DNA of 38,498 nt, taken from the NCBI GenBank assembly GCA_022791635.1, contig JAAVZL010000031.1, positions 1-38,498 of the forward strand, written 5' to 3'. The notes beneath the pieces are model-generated. The model saw nothing but the letters and a program-made list of their open reading frames with translations, did no database searches and was not told the DNA's origin. Both the position numbers and the translations under genes were made by a program. Positions 1 through 7,817 of this stretch are shown piece by piece; the stretch's first letter is position 1; each line of letters begins with the position of its first letter. The stretch comes from Lachnospiraceae bacterium. GTDB lineage: Bacteria > Bacillota > Clostridia > Lachnospirales > Lachnospiraceae.

Positions 1-198
1 CCGGTAGATGATGAATTGAGAAAGGATGTGAGCGCTATGTGTAATCTTTCACAGGGAATCAGGGATGCAGAAAATGTAAAAATAATTATGAATATGCACA
101 GAGATGGCTATTCATCAGAGCAGATAGCAAGGATTGTTGAAAAGACTATAGAGGAAGTGGAGGCTGTCATTAGAAAAAGAGAGCCTGTACTGACATAA
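1..198 (+). CDS. 3' end of an unidentified ORF (possible Rpn-type nuclease/transposase tail)
   Basis: The frame is open from the left edge and ends at a TAA at 196-198, so this is the C-terminal 65 residues of a longer gene. A TTG at 16 and an ATG at 37 are in frame but neither needs to be the start. The visible part is charged and helical, with a short helix-turn-helix-like segment (YSSEQIARIVEKTIEEVEAVI). Tails of this type, with a MCNLSQGI-like motif, are familiar to me from Rpn/PD-(D/E)XK recombination-promoting nuclease-like proteins of Lachnospiraceae. That assignment is from memory, not from a search. A strong terminator follows, so the gene is not part of the ylxM operon. Confidence 0.45.
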   Translation, partial: PVDDELRKDVSAMCNLSQGIRDAENVKIIMNMHRDGYSSEQIARIVEKTIEEVEAVIRKREPVLT

Positions 199-225
199 TC
201 ACAGTAACTAAATAACACAGACAGT

Positions 226-275
226 AAAGCAGCGAATTTGTTTTTATTAGAGTAAACAAATTCGCTGCTTTTTCT
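226..275 (+). terminator. Strong intrinsic terminator
   Basis: A perfect 18-bp stem (226-243 paired with 254-271, starting AAAGCAGCGAATTTG) with a 10-nt loop is followed by TTCT. The left side carries AAA opposite the TTT tail, so the hairpin could also terminate on the other strand. It isolates the upstream partial gene from the ylxM-ffh operon. Confidence 0.85.
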
Positions 276-310
276 ATTGTATAGAACAATTGTTCGTAAA
301 GAAAAAATAC

Positions 311-339
311 TTGACACCCTCCTCCTTTTCGTGTATGAT
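311..339 (+). promoter_or_regulatory. Sigma-A promoter of the ylxM-ffh operon
   Basis: TTGACA (311-316), a 17-bp spacer and TATGAT (334-339) sit about 20 bp upstream of the ylxM start, directly after the terminator. The match to a housekeeping promoter is near perfect. Confidence 0.8.
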
Positions 340-359
340 AATCCAGGCAGGTGATAATC

Positions 360-692
360 ATGGAAAAGCTTCTGGAGCAGACACTGCTGTACGACTTTTA
401 CGGAGAGCTCTTGACAGAGCACCAAAAGCAGATATATGAGGAGGTCATCCTCAACGATTATTCCTTCAGTGAGGTAGCCCAGGAGCAGGGCATCAGCCGT
501 CAGGGAGTTCACGATCTCATCAAGCGGTGCAACCGAATCCTTAAGGAGTATGAGGCCAAGCTTCATCTGGTAGAGCGATTTTTGACCATCAAGGGCCGGA
601 TCGAAGAGATGGATCGATCCTTAAGAGAGGCAGAGACGCCGGACAAGGAGCAGCTTACAGGACAGCTGCGGGACATATTGGAGAATTTGTAA
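360..692 (+). CDS. ylxM: YlxM/p13-like HTH protein, UPF0122
   Basis: This 110-residue protein has a sigma-70 region 4-like helix-turn-helix (residues about 20-60, with [21 protein letters not shown]). It matches the YlxM family, which is encoded next to ffh in Bacillota and has been linked to signal recognition particle function; the mechanism is poorly defined. I chose the ATG at 360 because AGGCAGGTG lies 8-15 bases upstream; an in-frame GTG at 351 overlaps that ribosome binding site. The stop codon abuts the ffh ATG with no gap, so the two genes are translationally coupled. It is the first gene after the promoter at 311-339. Confidence 0.9.
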   Translation: MEKLLEQTLLYDFYGELLTEHQKQIYEEVILNDYSFSEVAQEQGISRQGVHDLIKRCNRILKEYEAKLHLVERFLTIKGRIEEMDRSLREAETPDKEQLTGQLRDILENL

Positions 693-2042
693 ATGGCATT
701 TGAAAGCTTATCCGATAAATTGCAAAATGTATTCCGAAGCTTAAGAGGCAAGGGACGTCTCACGGAGGCCGATGTAAAGGCAGCCTTAAAGGAAGTAAAG
801 ATGGCTCTTCTGGAGGCTGACGTAAGCTTCAAGGTGGTGAAGCAGTTCATCAAGTCCGTGGAGGCCCGGGCCGTAGGGGCCGACGTCATGAACAGTTTGA
901 CTCCCGGCCAGATGGTGATCAAGATTGTCCATGAGGAGATGATAAACCTCATGGGAAGCGAGACCACGGAGCTGAAGCTTAAGGGAGGCAATGAGATAAC
1001 CGTCCTGATGATGATGGGCCTCCAGGGCGCAGGTAAAACCACCACAGCGGCCAAGATTGCCGGCAAGCTGAAAAGCAAGGGAAGAAAGCCCTTGCTCGCA
1101 GCTTGTGACGTATACCGTCCGGCAGCCATCAAGCAGCTTCAGGTAAACGGAGAAAAGCAAGGTGTGGAAGTGTTCACCATGGGGGAACATCAGAAACCGG
1201 TGAATATTGCCAAGGGCGCCTATGAGCATGCCAAAAAGAACGGCTTCAATGTGCTGATTCTGGATACGGCAGGACGTCTTCATGTAGATGAGGATATGAT
1301 GGCAGAGCTTCAGGAGATCAGAGCCAATTTGGAGATCGATCAGGCACTCCTCACCGTAGATGCCATGACCGGCCAGGATGCGGTGAATGTGGCCGGTACC
1401 TTTGACGAAAAGATTGGAATCGACGGCGTGATTCTCACGAAGCTGGACGGCGACACCAGAGGCGGAGCCGCACTGTCCATCAAGGCAGTGACCGGAAAGC
1501 CCATTCTTTTTGTAGGTATGGGAGAGAAGCTCTCGGATCTGGAGCAGTTCTATCCGGACCGCATGGCTTCCAGAATCTTAGGTATGGGTGATGTGCTGAC
1601 GCTGATTGAGAAGGCCCAGGAGTCTGTGGATGAGGAAAAGGCCAAGGCCATGACCCAGAAGCTTAAGAAGGCTCAGTTTGGCTTTGACGATTACCTGGAG
1701 AGCATGAATCAGATGCGCAAAATGGGAGGGTTAACAAGCATTCTCTCCATGATGCCGGGAGTGGGGAATCAGTTAAAGGGCCTTGAGGATGCCATTGACG
1801 AGAAGAAGATGGCACAGATAGAAGCGATTATCCTGTCCATGACGCCCAAGGAGCGCTCTAATCCGGAGGTTTTGAATCCATCCAGAAAGCACCGTATCGC
1901 AAAGGGAGCAGGGGTGGATATTGCAGAGGTAAACCGCCTGGTCAAGCAGTTTGGCGAGATGCGCAAGATGATGAAGCAGATGCCCGGCATGATGGGCGGC
2001 AAAGGCTTTGGTAAAAGGGGACGTTTCCGAATGCCCTTTTAA
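693..2042 (+). CDS. ffh: Signal recognition particle protein Ffh
   Basis: Ffh is the GTPase of the signal recognition particle. It binds 4.5S/6S RNA and signal sequences of nascent membrane proteins and docks with FtsY at the membrane. The 449 residues are the usual length. The N domain spans about 1-100, followed by the G domain with G1 GLQGAGKTT (109-117), G3 DTAGR (191-195) and G4 TKLD (249-252). The methionine-rich M domain starts near 320 and ends with a Gly/Met/Arg-rich tail. The ATG follows the ylxM TAA directly. Confidence 0.98.
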   Translation: MAFESLSDKLQNVFRSLRGKGRLTEADVKAALKEVKMALLEADVSFKVVKQFIKSVEARAVGADVMNSLTPGQMVIKIVHEEMINLMGSETTELKLKGGNEITVLMMMGLQGAGKTTTAAKIAGKLKSKGRKPLLAACDVYRPAAIKQLQVNGEKQGVEVFTMGEHQKPVNIAKGAYEHAKKNGFNVLILDTAGRLHVDEDMMAELQEIRANLEIDQALLTVDAMTGQDAVNVAGTFDEKIGIDGVILTKLDGDTRGGAALSIKAVTGKPILFVGMGEKLSDLEQFYPDRMASRILGMGDVLTLIEKAQESVDEEKAKAMTQKLKKAQFGFDDYLESMNQMRKMGGLTSILSMMPGVGNQLKGLEDAIDEKKMAQIEAIILSMTPKERSNPEVLNPSRKHRIAKGAGVDIAEVNRLVKQFGEMRKMMKQMPGMMGGKGFGKRGRFRMPF

Positions 2043-2079
2043 CATAAAAAGAAGAAATCATATTTTGGAGGTGAAAGAG

Positions 2080-2325
2080 ATGGCAGTAAAAATTCGGTTG
2101 AGAAGAATGGGTCAGAAGAAAGCTCCTTTCTATAGAATTATCGTAGCAGATTCCAGATCCCCGAGAGACGGCAGATTCATCGAGGAGATTGGTACCTACG
2201 ATCCGAGCACAGACCCCAGTACCTTTAACGTAGACGTTGAGGCAGCTAAGAAATGGCTGAACAACGGCGCACAGCCCACAGAGGTTGTAGGCAAGATACT
2301 GAAAGCCGCCGGCGTGGAGAAATAA
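2080..2325 (+). CDS. rpsP: 30S ribosomal protein S16
   Basis: This 81-residue S16 ([20 protein letters not shown] at the N terminus) is a small-subunit assembly protein. The start at 2080 is fixed by the family N terminus and by GGAGGTG at 2066-2072; the open frame runs further upstream into the end of ffh but that is not coding. It sits 37 bp after ffh and is co-transcribed with it, the standard Bacillota order. Confidence 0.97.
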   Translation: MAVKIRLRRMGQKKAPFYRIIVADSRSPRDGRFIEEIGTYDPSTDPSTFNVDVEAAKKWLNNGAQPTEVVGKILKAAGVEK

Positions 2326-2404
2326 GTCACGAAGCTTTTAAAAAAGGCAACAGCGTTGCTGCTGTTCATGTGCGGAATGGCAGCATTGCATTCGGAGGAA
2401 AGAT

Positions 2405-2635
2405 ATGAAAGAATTAGTAGAGGTGATTGCAAAATCACTGGTAGAGCATCCGGAGGAAGTTGCTGTGACAGAGACGGAGAATGAAAAAACCATTCTCGTT
2501 GAGCTTCGCGTGGCACCATCCGATATGGGAAAGGTGATCGGCAAGCAGGGCCGCATCGCAAAAGCAATCCGCTGTGTGGTAAAAGCAGCAGCATCAAAGG
2601 AAGAAAAGAAGGTTGTGGTGGAAATTCTTCAGTAA
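2405..2635 (+). CDS. khpA: KH-domain RNA-binding protein KhpA (YlqC)
   Basis: This 76-residue single type II KH domain has the RNA-binding loop GKQG (in MGKVIGKQGRIAKAIR, about residues 39-54). KhpA works with KhpB/Jag in some Gram-positives and affects cell division and RNA metabolism. It always lies between rpsP and rimM in this cluster. The ribosome binding site is GGAGGA, 5-10 bases before the ATG. A terminator follows. Confidence 0.93.
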   Translation: MKELVEVIAKSLVEHPEEVAVTETENEKTILVELRVAPSDMGKVIGKQGRIAKAIRCVVKAAASKEEKKVVVEILQ

Positions 2636-2652
2636 GTTCCAACACAGGACAG

Positions 2653-2677
2653 GCGGGTGGAGACACCCGCTGTTTTT
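2653..2677 (+). terminator. Intrinsic terminator after khpA
   Basis: GCGGGTG (2653-2659), a GAGA tetraloop and CACCCGC (2664-2670) are followed by TGTTTTTT. It splits the classical operon, so rimM-trmD may need readthrough or a promoter inside or after the following repeat. Confidence 0.85.
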
Positions 2678-2694
2678 TGCACAGGGGCGCATGG

Positions 2695-2901
2695 GGCTGT
2701 CGCAAAATAGGACAGCAGTCACTTCCATATCCGGTGTTCGGACGGTTCGCGTACATTCTGTCTGCTCTGGGCGGACATTGTTCTTTTAACGTTTGAAAGA
2801 GATATAATTTTTGCTCAATGTCCGTCCATATCAGACAGCCTGTGCGCGAACAGCCGTACACTGGATATTGGAAAAGCCTGCTGTCCTATTTTGCGACAGC
2901 C
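2695..2901. repeat. Palindromic repeat, copy A (207 bp)
   Basis: The ends form a perfect 24-bp inverted repeat (2695-2718 and 2878-2901, beginning GGCTGTCGCAAAATAGG). Inside, about 70 bp of imperfect stem (core beginning TTCCATATCCGGTGTTCGG on the left and CAATGTCCGTCCATATC on the right) closes on a 35-nt AT-rich loop. It contains no plausible gene; the open frame across it is only the 5' extension of rimM. It lies between the khpA terminator and rimM. Outer sequence resembles terminal inverted repeats of insertion sequences, so a MITE is likely; that is inference. Confidence 0.85.
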
Positions 2902-2931
2902 TCAAGGAAATTTTATAAAGAGGAGAACAGC

Positions 2932-3441
2932 ATGGAGTCATATTTGCGTGTAGGGGTGATCGCGTCCACACATGGCTTAAAAGGGGAGGTCAAGGTATTT
3001 CCCACCACAGACGATCCCAAGCGTTTTCAGAAGCTTCAGGAGGTGCTTCTGGATACCGGAAATGAATACAAACCCCTTAAGGTGGCCGGGGTGAAATTTT
3101 TCAAAAACCAGGTCATCCTGAAGTTTCAGGAGTTTCAGGATATCAATGAGGTGCAGCAGTACAAAGGAAGGGATCTGCTGGTCACAAGAGATCAGGCAGT
3201 TCCTCTGGCAGAAAATGAGAATTTTATCACGGATCTCATAGATCTGGAGGTATATACGGATGAGGGGCAGCGCCTTGGAGTTCTGACGGATGTGCTTCAG
3301 ACAGGGGCCAACGATGTCTATGTGGTAGAGACGGAAGAAGGAAAAGAGATTCTGCTGCCGGCCATCCCGTCTTGCATCCTTTCGGTGGATGTGGAGGAGG
3401 GCAGGATGACGGTGCACATTTTGGAGGGCTTGCTTTCGTGA
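2932..3441 (+). CDS. rimM: Ribosome maturation factor RimM
   Basis: RimM binds S19 and assists maturation of the 30S head and 16S rRNA 3' domain. The 169-residue protein shows the family start YLRVGVIASTHGLKGEVKV, then the N-terminal beta-barrel and a C-terminal PRC barrel (about 95-169, with DLEVYTDEGQRLG and NDVYVV). The ATG at 2932 is preceded by AGAGGAG at 2919-2925; upstream in-frame codons lie inside repeat A and are not coding. Its stop overlaps the trmD start (TGATG). Confidence 0.95.
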   Translation: MESYLRVGVIASTHGLKGEVKVFPTTDDPKRFQKLQEVLLDTGNEYKPLKVAGVKFFKNQVILKFQEFQDINEVQQYKGRDLLVTRDQAVPLAENENFITDLIDLEVYTDEGQRLGVLTDVLQTGANDVYVVETEEGKEILLPAIPSCILSVDVEEGRMTVHILEGLLS

Positions 3442-4529
3442 TGAATTACCATGTGTTAACTCTGTTTCCGGAAATGATGGAACAGGGGCTTCATACAAGC
3501 ATTCTGGGGCGGGCCATGGATAAGGGTCTGATCCACTTAAACGCTGTGGATATCCGGGATTATACGGAGGATAAGCACCGGAAGGTGGACGACTATCCCT
3601 ATGGAGGAGGAGCGGGAATGGTGATGCAGGCAGAGCCTGTGTACCGGGCCTGGGAGGCCGTTAAGAGCCGTATGGGGGGGAAGAGCGCCCGGGTGATTTA
3701 CGTGACTCCTCAGGGAAGAGTTTTTGATCAGAGCCTGGCAGAGGAGCTGGCAAGGGAGGAGGAGCTTATCCTGCTTTGCGGCCACTATGAGGGCGTAGAC
3801 GAGCGGGTTTTGGAGGAGATCGTTACCGATTATGTGTCTATTGGAGATTATGTGCTTACTGGCGGAGAGCTTGCGGCTATGGTAATGATCGATGCCATTT
3901 CCCGGCTGGTTCCCGGGGTTTTGAGCAATGAGGTGTCCGCAGAATTTGAGACCTTTCATGAGCATCTGCTGGAATATCCTCAGTACAGCCGGCCGGAGGT
4001 GTGGAGGGAGAAGACTGTTCCGCCGGTGCTTCTTAGCGGAAATCACGATCGAATCGAGGATTGGCGGAGAGAGCAGTCCTTTTTGCGCACCAGAAACAGA
4101 CGTCCGGATCTTTATACAAAATATCTGGAGCAGGAAGATCTGGTATCAGCAGGAAATAAATTGTCTAAAAAACGATTAAAAATGATAATAGCCGAAGAAA
4201 TGCTGCTGGGAGATTCTCATACAGAGAGAGATTGGGCGGAGGAATTCCGAGAGCTGGCAGAGGAGCTGGGGGTAAAGCTGGTTCTCGCGTCCGGCTCGGA
4301 TCCGGAACGCTTTCACAGGATTTTTCAGGCAGAGGGGATCGAGAGAAGAGAGCTTCTTGTATTTGCCGCCTCGGCAGAGGGAGTGCTTGCGGCCCGGGCG
4401 GACAAGCTTCGGACGGTCTATTTCCCGGCCGATCCCGGGGAGCAGGAGCCGAAGGGATTGGTTTATTATCAGAAGATTTCGGATCTTTTGGAGGGAATGG
4501 CTGTGATTCGGAGGCTTTGCAGGGGGTAG
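3441..4529 (+). CDS. trmD: tRNA (guanine37-N1)-methyltransferase TrmD with C-terminal extension
   Basis: TrmD transfers a methyl group from SAM to G37 of tRNAs reading CNN codons, preventing +1 frameshifting. Residues 1 to about 240 are a complete SPOUT enzyme, including DDYPYGGGAGMVM (50-62), LLCGHYEGVDERV (111-123), the SAM-binding knot YVSIGDYVLTGGELA (131-145) and RRPDLYTKY (220-228). Family members are normally about 240-250 residues; this one has 362. The extra part (about 243-362) contains VKLVLASGSDPERF and ELLVFAASAEGVLAARADKLRTVYFP. That faintly recalls the C-terminal half of a HAD phosphatase, but no full catalytic motif set is visible. The start at 3441 overlaps the rimM stop. Repeat B begins 2 bp after the stop codon. 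Confidence 0.95.
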   Translation: MNYHVLTLFPEMMEQGLHTSILGRAMDKGLIHLNAVDIRDYTEDKHRKVDDYPYGGGAGMVMQAEPVYRAWEAVKSRMGGKSARVIYVTPQGRVFDQSLAEELAREEELILLCGHYEGVDERVLEEIVTDYVSIGDYVLTGGELAAMVMIDAISRLVPGVLSNEVSAEFETFHEHLLEYPQYSRPEVWREKTVPPVLLSGNHDRIEDWRREQSFLRTRNRRPDLYTKYLEQEDLVSAGNKLSKKRLKMIIAEEMLLGDSHTERDWAEEFRELAEELGVKLVLASGSDPERFHRIFQAEGIERRELLVFAASAEGVLAARADKLRTVYFPADPGEQEPKGLVYYQKISDLLEGMAVIRRLCRG

Positions 4530-4531
4530 GT

Positions 4532-4763
4532 AACAGTTCAGATGGGCTGCGGTGAAATCCGCTCTCTGCCATTTCCATATCCTGTGTTCGGACGGTTCAC
4601 GTACATTCTGTCTGCTCTGTGCGGACATTGCATGTTATGTTTTTAATATCTCATAACTTTTGAGCAATATCCGCCCATATCAGACAGCCTGTACGTGAAC
4701 AGCCGGACACTGGATATCGGAAAAGTCAGAGAGCGGCTTTCACCGCAGCCCATCTGAACTGTT
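4532..4763. repeat. Palindromic repeat, copy B (232 bp, divergent outer stem)
   Basis: The core is the same as in copy A (CCATATCCTGTGTTCGGACGG on the left side, mirrored on the right). The outer 37-nt arms (4532-4568 and 4727-4763, starting AACAGTTCAGATGGGC) are unrelated to those of the other copies, yet they pair at 36 of 37 positions. It separates trmD from the rplS promoter. The rest of 4530-5029 holds that promoter and a leader; no gene is seen. Confidence 0.8.
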
Positions 4764-4803
4764 GCAGGCGAGGGGTTGAGGATTAGAATTAAGAAAAACT
4801 TTC

Positions 4804-4832
4804 TTGCATTTTCCGTTCTCTTGTGGTAAAAT
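4804..4832 (+). promoter_or_regulatory. Promoter of rplS
   Basis: TTGCAT (4804-4809), 17-bp spacer, TAAAAT (4827-4832). It gives rplS its own transcript with a leader of nearly 200 nt, independent of trmD and repeat B. Confidence 0.7.
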
Positions 4833-4839
4833 GACTTAC

Positions 4840-5015
4840 GTTGTGATAAAAAGAGATGGTCCGCTGCTGTACACATGACTAAAGTGTTTGCCAGACTTCC
4901 TTCGGGGAGGAAGCAGGGAAGAAGATACGCTTTTTATGGAAAGCAGATACGTGCCGGCCTCCGGTGCGGCTTCTATGACTTTGGACTTTATGGTAAGAAC
5001 ATCCGGAATAAGAAG
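4840..5015 (+). ncRNA. Structured 5' leader of rplS, candidate L19 leader
   Basis: The long leader contains a hairpin CTTCCT/AGGAAG (4896-4901 and 4908-4913) and a second GC-rich stem (GCCG at 4953-4956 with CGGC at 4967-4970). Bacillota rplS genes often carry an autoregulatory L19 leader bound by the protein itself. Position and size fit, but I cannot verify the consensus by eye, so family membership is tentative. Confidence 0.4.
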
Positions 5016-5029
5016 GAGGAAGCAACGAA

Positions 5030-5377
5030 ATGAACGAGATTATTAAGAATATCGAAGCCGCGCAGCTCAAGGCAGAGCCGCCCCAGTTTCGTGTGGGCGA
5101 TACCGTAAAGGTGTACGGTAAGATCAAGGAGGGTAACCGCGAGAGGATCCAGGTTTTTGAGGGCGTTGTTCTGAAGAAGCAGGGAGGCGGAGCCAGAGAG
5201 ACCTTTACCGTGAGAAAGAACTCCAACGGCGTAGGCGTTGAGAAGACATGGCCCTTACATTCCCCCAATGTGGAGAAGGTGGAGGTAGTGCGCCGCGGAA
5301 AGGTAAGACGTGCAAAGCTGACCTACTTAAGAGGACGTGTGGGCAAGCGTGCGAAGGTAAAAGAATTAGTAAAATAA
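5030..5377 (+). CDS. rplS: 50S ribosomal protein L19
   Basis: L19 lies at the interface of the 30S and 50S subunits. The 115 residues match the family throughout, with [19 protein letters not shown] (residues about 18-36), the [17 protein letters not shown] segment and the terminal [28 protein letters not shown] precedes the ATG. It has its own promoter and leader and is followed by a repeat remnant that can act as a terminator. Confidence 0.97.
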   Translation: MNEIIKNIEAAQLKAEPPQFRVGDTVKVYGKIKEGNRERIQVFEGVVLKKQGGGARETFTVRKNSNGVGVEKTWPLHSPNVEKVEVVRRGKVRRAKLTYLRGRVGKRAKVKELVK

Positions 5378-5385
5378 TCGAAGCA

Positions 5386-5435
5386 GGGGGCTGCCGCAAA
5401 ACAAGGCATTATGATTTTGCGTCAGTCCTCTTTTT
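5386..5435 (+). terminator. Terminator-like micro-copy of the palindromic repeat (copy H)
   Basis: GGGGGCTGCCGCAAAA (5386-5401) pairs with TTTTGCGTCAGTCCTC (5414-5429) at 13 of 16 positions plus wobbles, and TTTTTA follows. The outer sequence is that of the repeat family (CTGYCGCAAAA), shrunk to 44 bp with the whole core lost. Hairpin plus U-tract directly after rplS suggests it now serves as an intrinsic terminator. Confidence 0.6.
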
Positions 5436-5449
5436 ATAAGGAGAACGCC

Positions 5450-6022
5450 ATGGCGGGTTTGAATTTTCGGCGGCGGAAAAAGCGGATTAATATGAAGGTG
5501 CTTCAGGAAGCACTGATGTGGGCAGGCGAGGTGGTGCTGGCCTTTGGCTTTGCCTGCGTTCTGGTCTATTTTTTCGGTGCGGCCTTAAGCAATGTGGGCC
5601 AGTCTATGGAACCTGCCATCTACAGTGGAGATCGCGTTCTCATCAACCGCCTGATTTATCGGGTGAAGGCTCCGACTTATGGAGATTTGATCGTATTTAA
5701 GCCGAATGGAAACGAGAATGCTCATTACCATATCAAGCGGGTGGTGGGGTTGCCGGGAGATACGGTGACCATAGAGAGCGGCCGGGTCTTTATTGACGGG
5801 GAGCTTCTGAGTGAGGAGATTCTCACGGAGAGCATGAACGATCCGGGGGTGGCGGAGGCGCCGGTGAAGCTTGGAGAGGACGAATACTTTGTTTTGGGGG
5901 ATAACCGGAACAACAGTGAGGACAGCAGAAGCGCGGATATTGGAAATGTCCGCCGGGAGGACATCATGGGAATGGCTTGGTTTAACGTTACGCCGGGAGA
6001 GCGTTTCGGATGGCTTCCCTGA
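5450..6022 (+). CDS. lepB: Signal peptidase I (first copy)
   Basis: This membrane-anchored serine protease removes signal peptides from secreted preproteins. The 190-residue protein has one N-terminal membrane anchor (about residues 25-45), the catalytic serine in GQSMEP (Ser52), the catalytic lysine in HIKRVVGLPGD (Lys96) and the box E motif VLGDNRNNSEDSR. The ATG at 5450 has AAGGAGAA at 5438-5445; the frame is open further upstream but into copy H. A second, non-identical lepB lies at 6957, flanking rbgA. Confidence 0.95.
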   Translation: MAGLNFRRRKKRINMKVLQEALMWAGEVVLAFGFACVLVYFFGAALSNVGQSMEPAIYSGDRVLINRLIYRVKAPTYGDLIVFKPNGNENAHYHIKRVVGLPGDTVTIESGRVFIDGELLSEEILTESMNDPGVAEAPVKLGEDEYFVLGDNRNNSEDSRSADIGNVRREDIMGMAWFNVTPGERFGWLP

Positions 6023-6040
6023 CAGAAGGAGAGAGAAGTT

Positions 6041-6907
6041 ATGAATGTGCAGTGGTATCCGGGTCATATGACCAAGGCAAAACGAATGATGCAGGAGCAT
6101 ATCAAGCTGGTGGATCTCATTCTGGAGCTTTTGGATGCCAGGGTGCCTTTTAGCAGCCGCAATCCGGATATTGACGAGATGGGCCGGCAGAAGGCCCGGA
6201 TTATTTTGCTGAATAAGTGTGATCTGGCAGATGAGAAAAGGACGGTTCTCTGGAGTGAGTATTTCCGGAATCAGGGATTTTCCGTGGTTTTGGTAAATTC
6301 CAGAAGCGGCTTTGGGCTTAAAGCCATTTACGGAGCCGTTCAGGAGGCCTGTAAGGAGAAGCTGGAGCGGGATCGGAAGAGGGGGATCTTAAACAGGCCT
6401 GTCCGGGCCATGGTGGCGGGGATTCCCAATGTGGGGAAATCTACCTTTATCAATAGCTTTGCGGGAAAGGCCTGTACTAAGACCGGTAATAAGCCGGGAG
6501 TTACCAGGGGGGCTCAGTGGGTGCGGTTGAATAAGCAGGTGGAGCTTTTGGATACGCCGGGGATATTATGGCCCAGATTTGAGGATCCGAAGGTGGGTCT
6601 TCGTTTGGCCATGATTGGCTCTGTCCGGGACGAGGTGCTGGATACCCAGGAGCTGGCTCTTAGGCTGCTTACGTTTCTTAGGGAGGAGTATCCGGGCGTG
6701 ATTTTGGGGCGTTATGGAATCATGGAGTGTGAGGATGCCTTTGTTATGCTGTCGGAGATAGCAAGGAGTCGGGGCTGTCTTTTAAAGGGCGGGGAGCTGG
6801 ATTTCCAGAAGGCTGTGGGGATTCTTTTGGAGGAGTTTCGCAGCGGAAAGCTGGGGAGATTTACTTTGGAGGTTCCCGTGGAAGGCAATGGGAATGGGTG
6901 CGTATAA
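6041..6907 (+). CDS. rbgA: Ribosome biogenesis GTPase RbgA (YlqF)
   Basis: RbgA is needed for late 50S assembly (L16 incorporation). It is a circularly permuted GTPase: the G4 motif NKCD (58-61) comes before G1 GIPNVGKST (127-135) and G3 DTPG (171-174). The start MNVQWYPGHMTKAKR is the family signature, and 288 residues is normal. The ribosome binding site GAAGGAGAG lies at 6025-6033. Confidence 0.97.
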   Translation: MNVQWYPGHMTKAKRMMQEHIKLVDLILELLDARVPFSSRNPDIDEMGRQKARIILLNKCDLADEKRTVLWSEYFRNQGFSVVLVNSRSGFGLKAIYGAVQEACKEKLERDRKRGILNRPVRAMVAGIPNVGKSTFINSFAGKACTKTGNKPGVTRGAQWVRLNKQVELLDTPGILWPRFEDPKVGLRLAMIGSVRDEVLDTQELALRLLTFLREEYPGVILGRYGIMECEDAFVMLSEIARSRGCLLKGGELDFQKAVGILLEEFRSGKLGRFTLEVPVEGNGNGCV

Positions 6908-6956
6908 GGTGTAGAAACGGGAAATAGAGACAGAAAAGTAATTGTGAGGGATGGAT

Positions 6957-7553
6957 ATGGGCAGAAAAGGGAAAAACACGGAAGCGGATTTTATCGGAGA
7001 GGGCGATGAGGAGCGGGAGAAAAGTCCTTTGCGGGAGCTTGTGGGGATGATCCTCTACATAGGAGTGGTATTGGTTATCACTTTTTTGATTATCACGTTT
7101 GTGGGGCAGCGGACGCATGTGAGCGGGGATTCCATGAAGAATACGCTGAATCATGGGGATCAGTTGATTGTGGATAAGATTACTTATCGGTTCCGGGATC
7201 CGGTGCGGTATGATATTATTGTGTTTCCTTATCAGTATGAGGAGAATACGTATTATATTAAGCGGATTATCGGACTTCCCGGGGAGACGGTGCAGATTGT
7301 GGATGGGGAGATTTTCATTGACGGCGAGGTTCTTACGGAGTCCTATGGGCGGGAGGTGATCCGGGATCCGGGGATGGCGGCGGAGCCGATTGCTCTTGGG
7401 GAGGATGAATATTTTGTGTTGGGGGATAATCGGAATGCAAGCTCGGACAGTCGGGAGCCCAGTGTGGGGGTGATCCACCGGGATGATATTGTGGGAAGGG
7501 CTTGGATTCGGATTTGGCCGCTGAATAAGGCGGGGATTTTGAAGCATCAGTAG
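6957..7553 (+). CDS. lepB: Signal peptidase I (second copy)
   Basis: This is a second type I signal peptidase, 198 residues, with an acidic cytoplasmic N-terminal segment (EADFIGEGDEEREKS), one membrane anchor (about 30-50), Ser59 in SGDSM, Lys102 in YYIKRIIGLPGE and the VLGDNRNASSDSRE box. It is clearly diverged from the copy at 5450, so it is an old paralogue and not a recent duplication. The ATG at 6957 is preferred over 6951 because GAGGG at 6946-6950 gives proper spacing only for 6957. Repeat C follows. Confidence 0.93.
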   Translation: MGRKGKNTEADFIGEGDEEREKSPLRELVGMILYIGVVLVITFLIITFVGQRTHVSGDSMKNTLNHGDQLIVDKITYRFRDPVRYDIIVFPYQYEENTYYIKRIIGLPGETVQIVDGEIFIDGEVLTESYGREVIRDPGMAAEPIALGEDEYFVLGDNRNASSDSREPSVGVIHRDDIVGRAWIRIWPLNKAGILKHQ

Positions 7554-7572
7554 GGGAGACGGACGGAAGGAC

Positions 7573-7783
7573 GGAGCTGTCACAAAACAGGACAGCAGAC
7601 GTTTCCATATCCGGTGTTCGGACGGTTCTCGTACATTCTGTCTGCTCTGGGCGGACATTGTTCTTTTAACGTTTGAAAGAGATATAATTTTTGACCAATG
7701 TCCGTCCATATCAGACAGCCTGCACGCGAACAGCCGGACACTGGATATCGGAAAAGCCTGCTGTCCTGTTTTGTGACAGCTCC
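7573..7783. repeat. Palindromic repeat, copy C (211 bp)
   Basis: A perfect 26-bp terminal inverted repeat (7573-7598 and 7758-7783, starting GGAGCTGTCACAAAACAGG) encloses a core almost identical to copy A, including the loop. Relative to A the outer stem has two base changes, TCG to TCA and AAT to AAC, and both are matched by the complementary change in the other arm. It lies between lepB and rnhB. Confidence 0.85.
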
Positions 7784-7817
7784 TGGTTGGTGAGGGTGCT
7801 TAGATGGGGGATGGATT

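Noticed and set aside
2196..2861. Reverse-strand open frame over rpsP, khpA and repeat A
   Set aside because: Antisense to two conserved genes and partly inside the palindrome; no domain.
2695..2901. CRISPR array or protein-coding element for the palindromic repeats
   Set aside because: There are no regularly spaced short repeats with unique spacers, no cas genes, and no transposase frame inside any copy.
4840..5015. Short open frames in the rplS leader
   Set aside because: None has a convincing ribosome binding site or family match; an RNA leader explains the region better.
6861..7709. Reverse-strand open frame of 282 codons across lepB and repeat C
   Set aside because: Low-complexity His/Pro/Ile/Asn-rich translation, crosses a repeat, and the + strand carries a clear signal peptidase.
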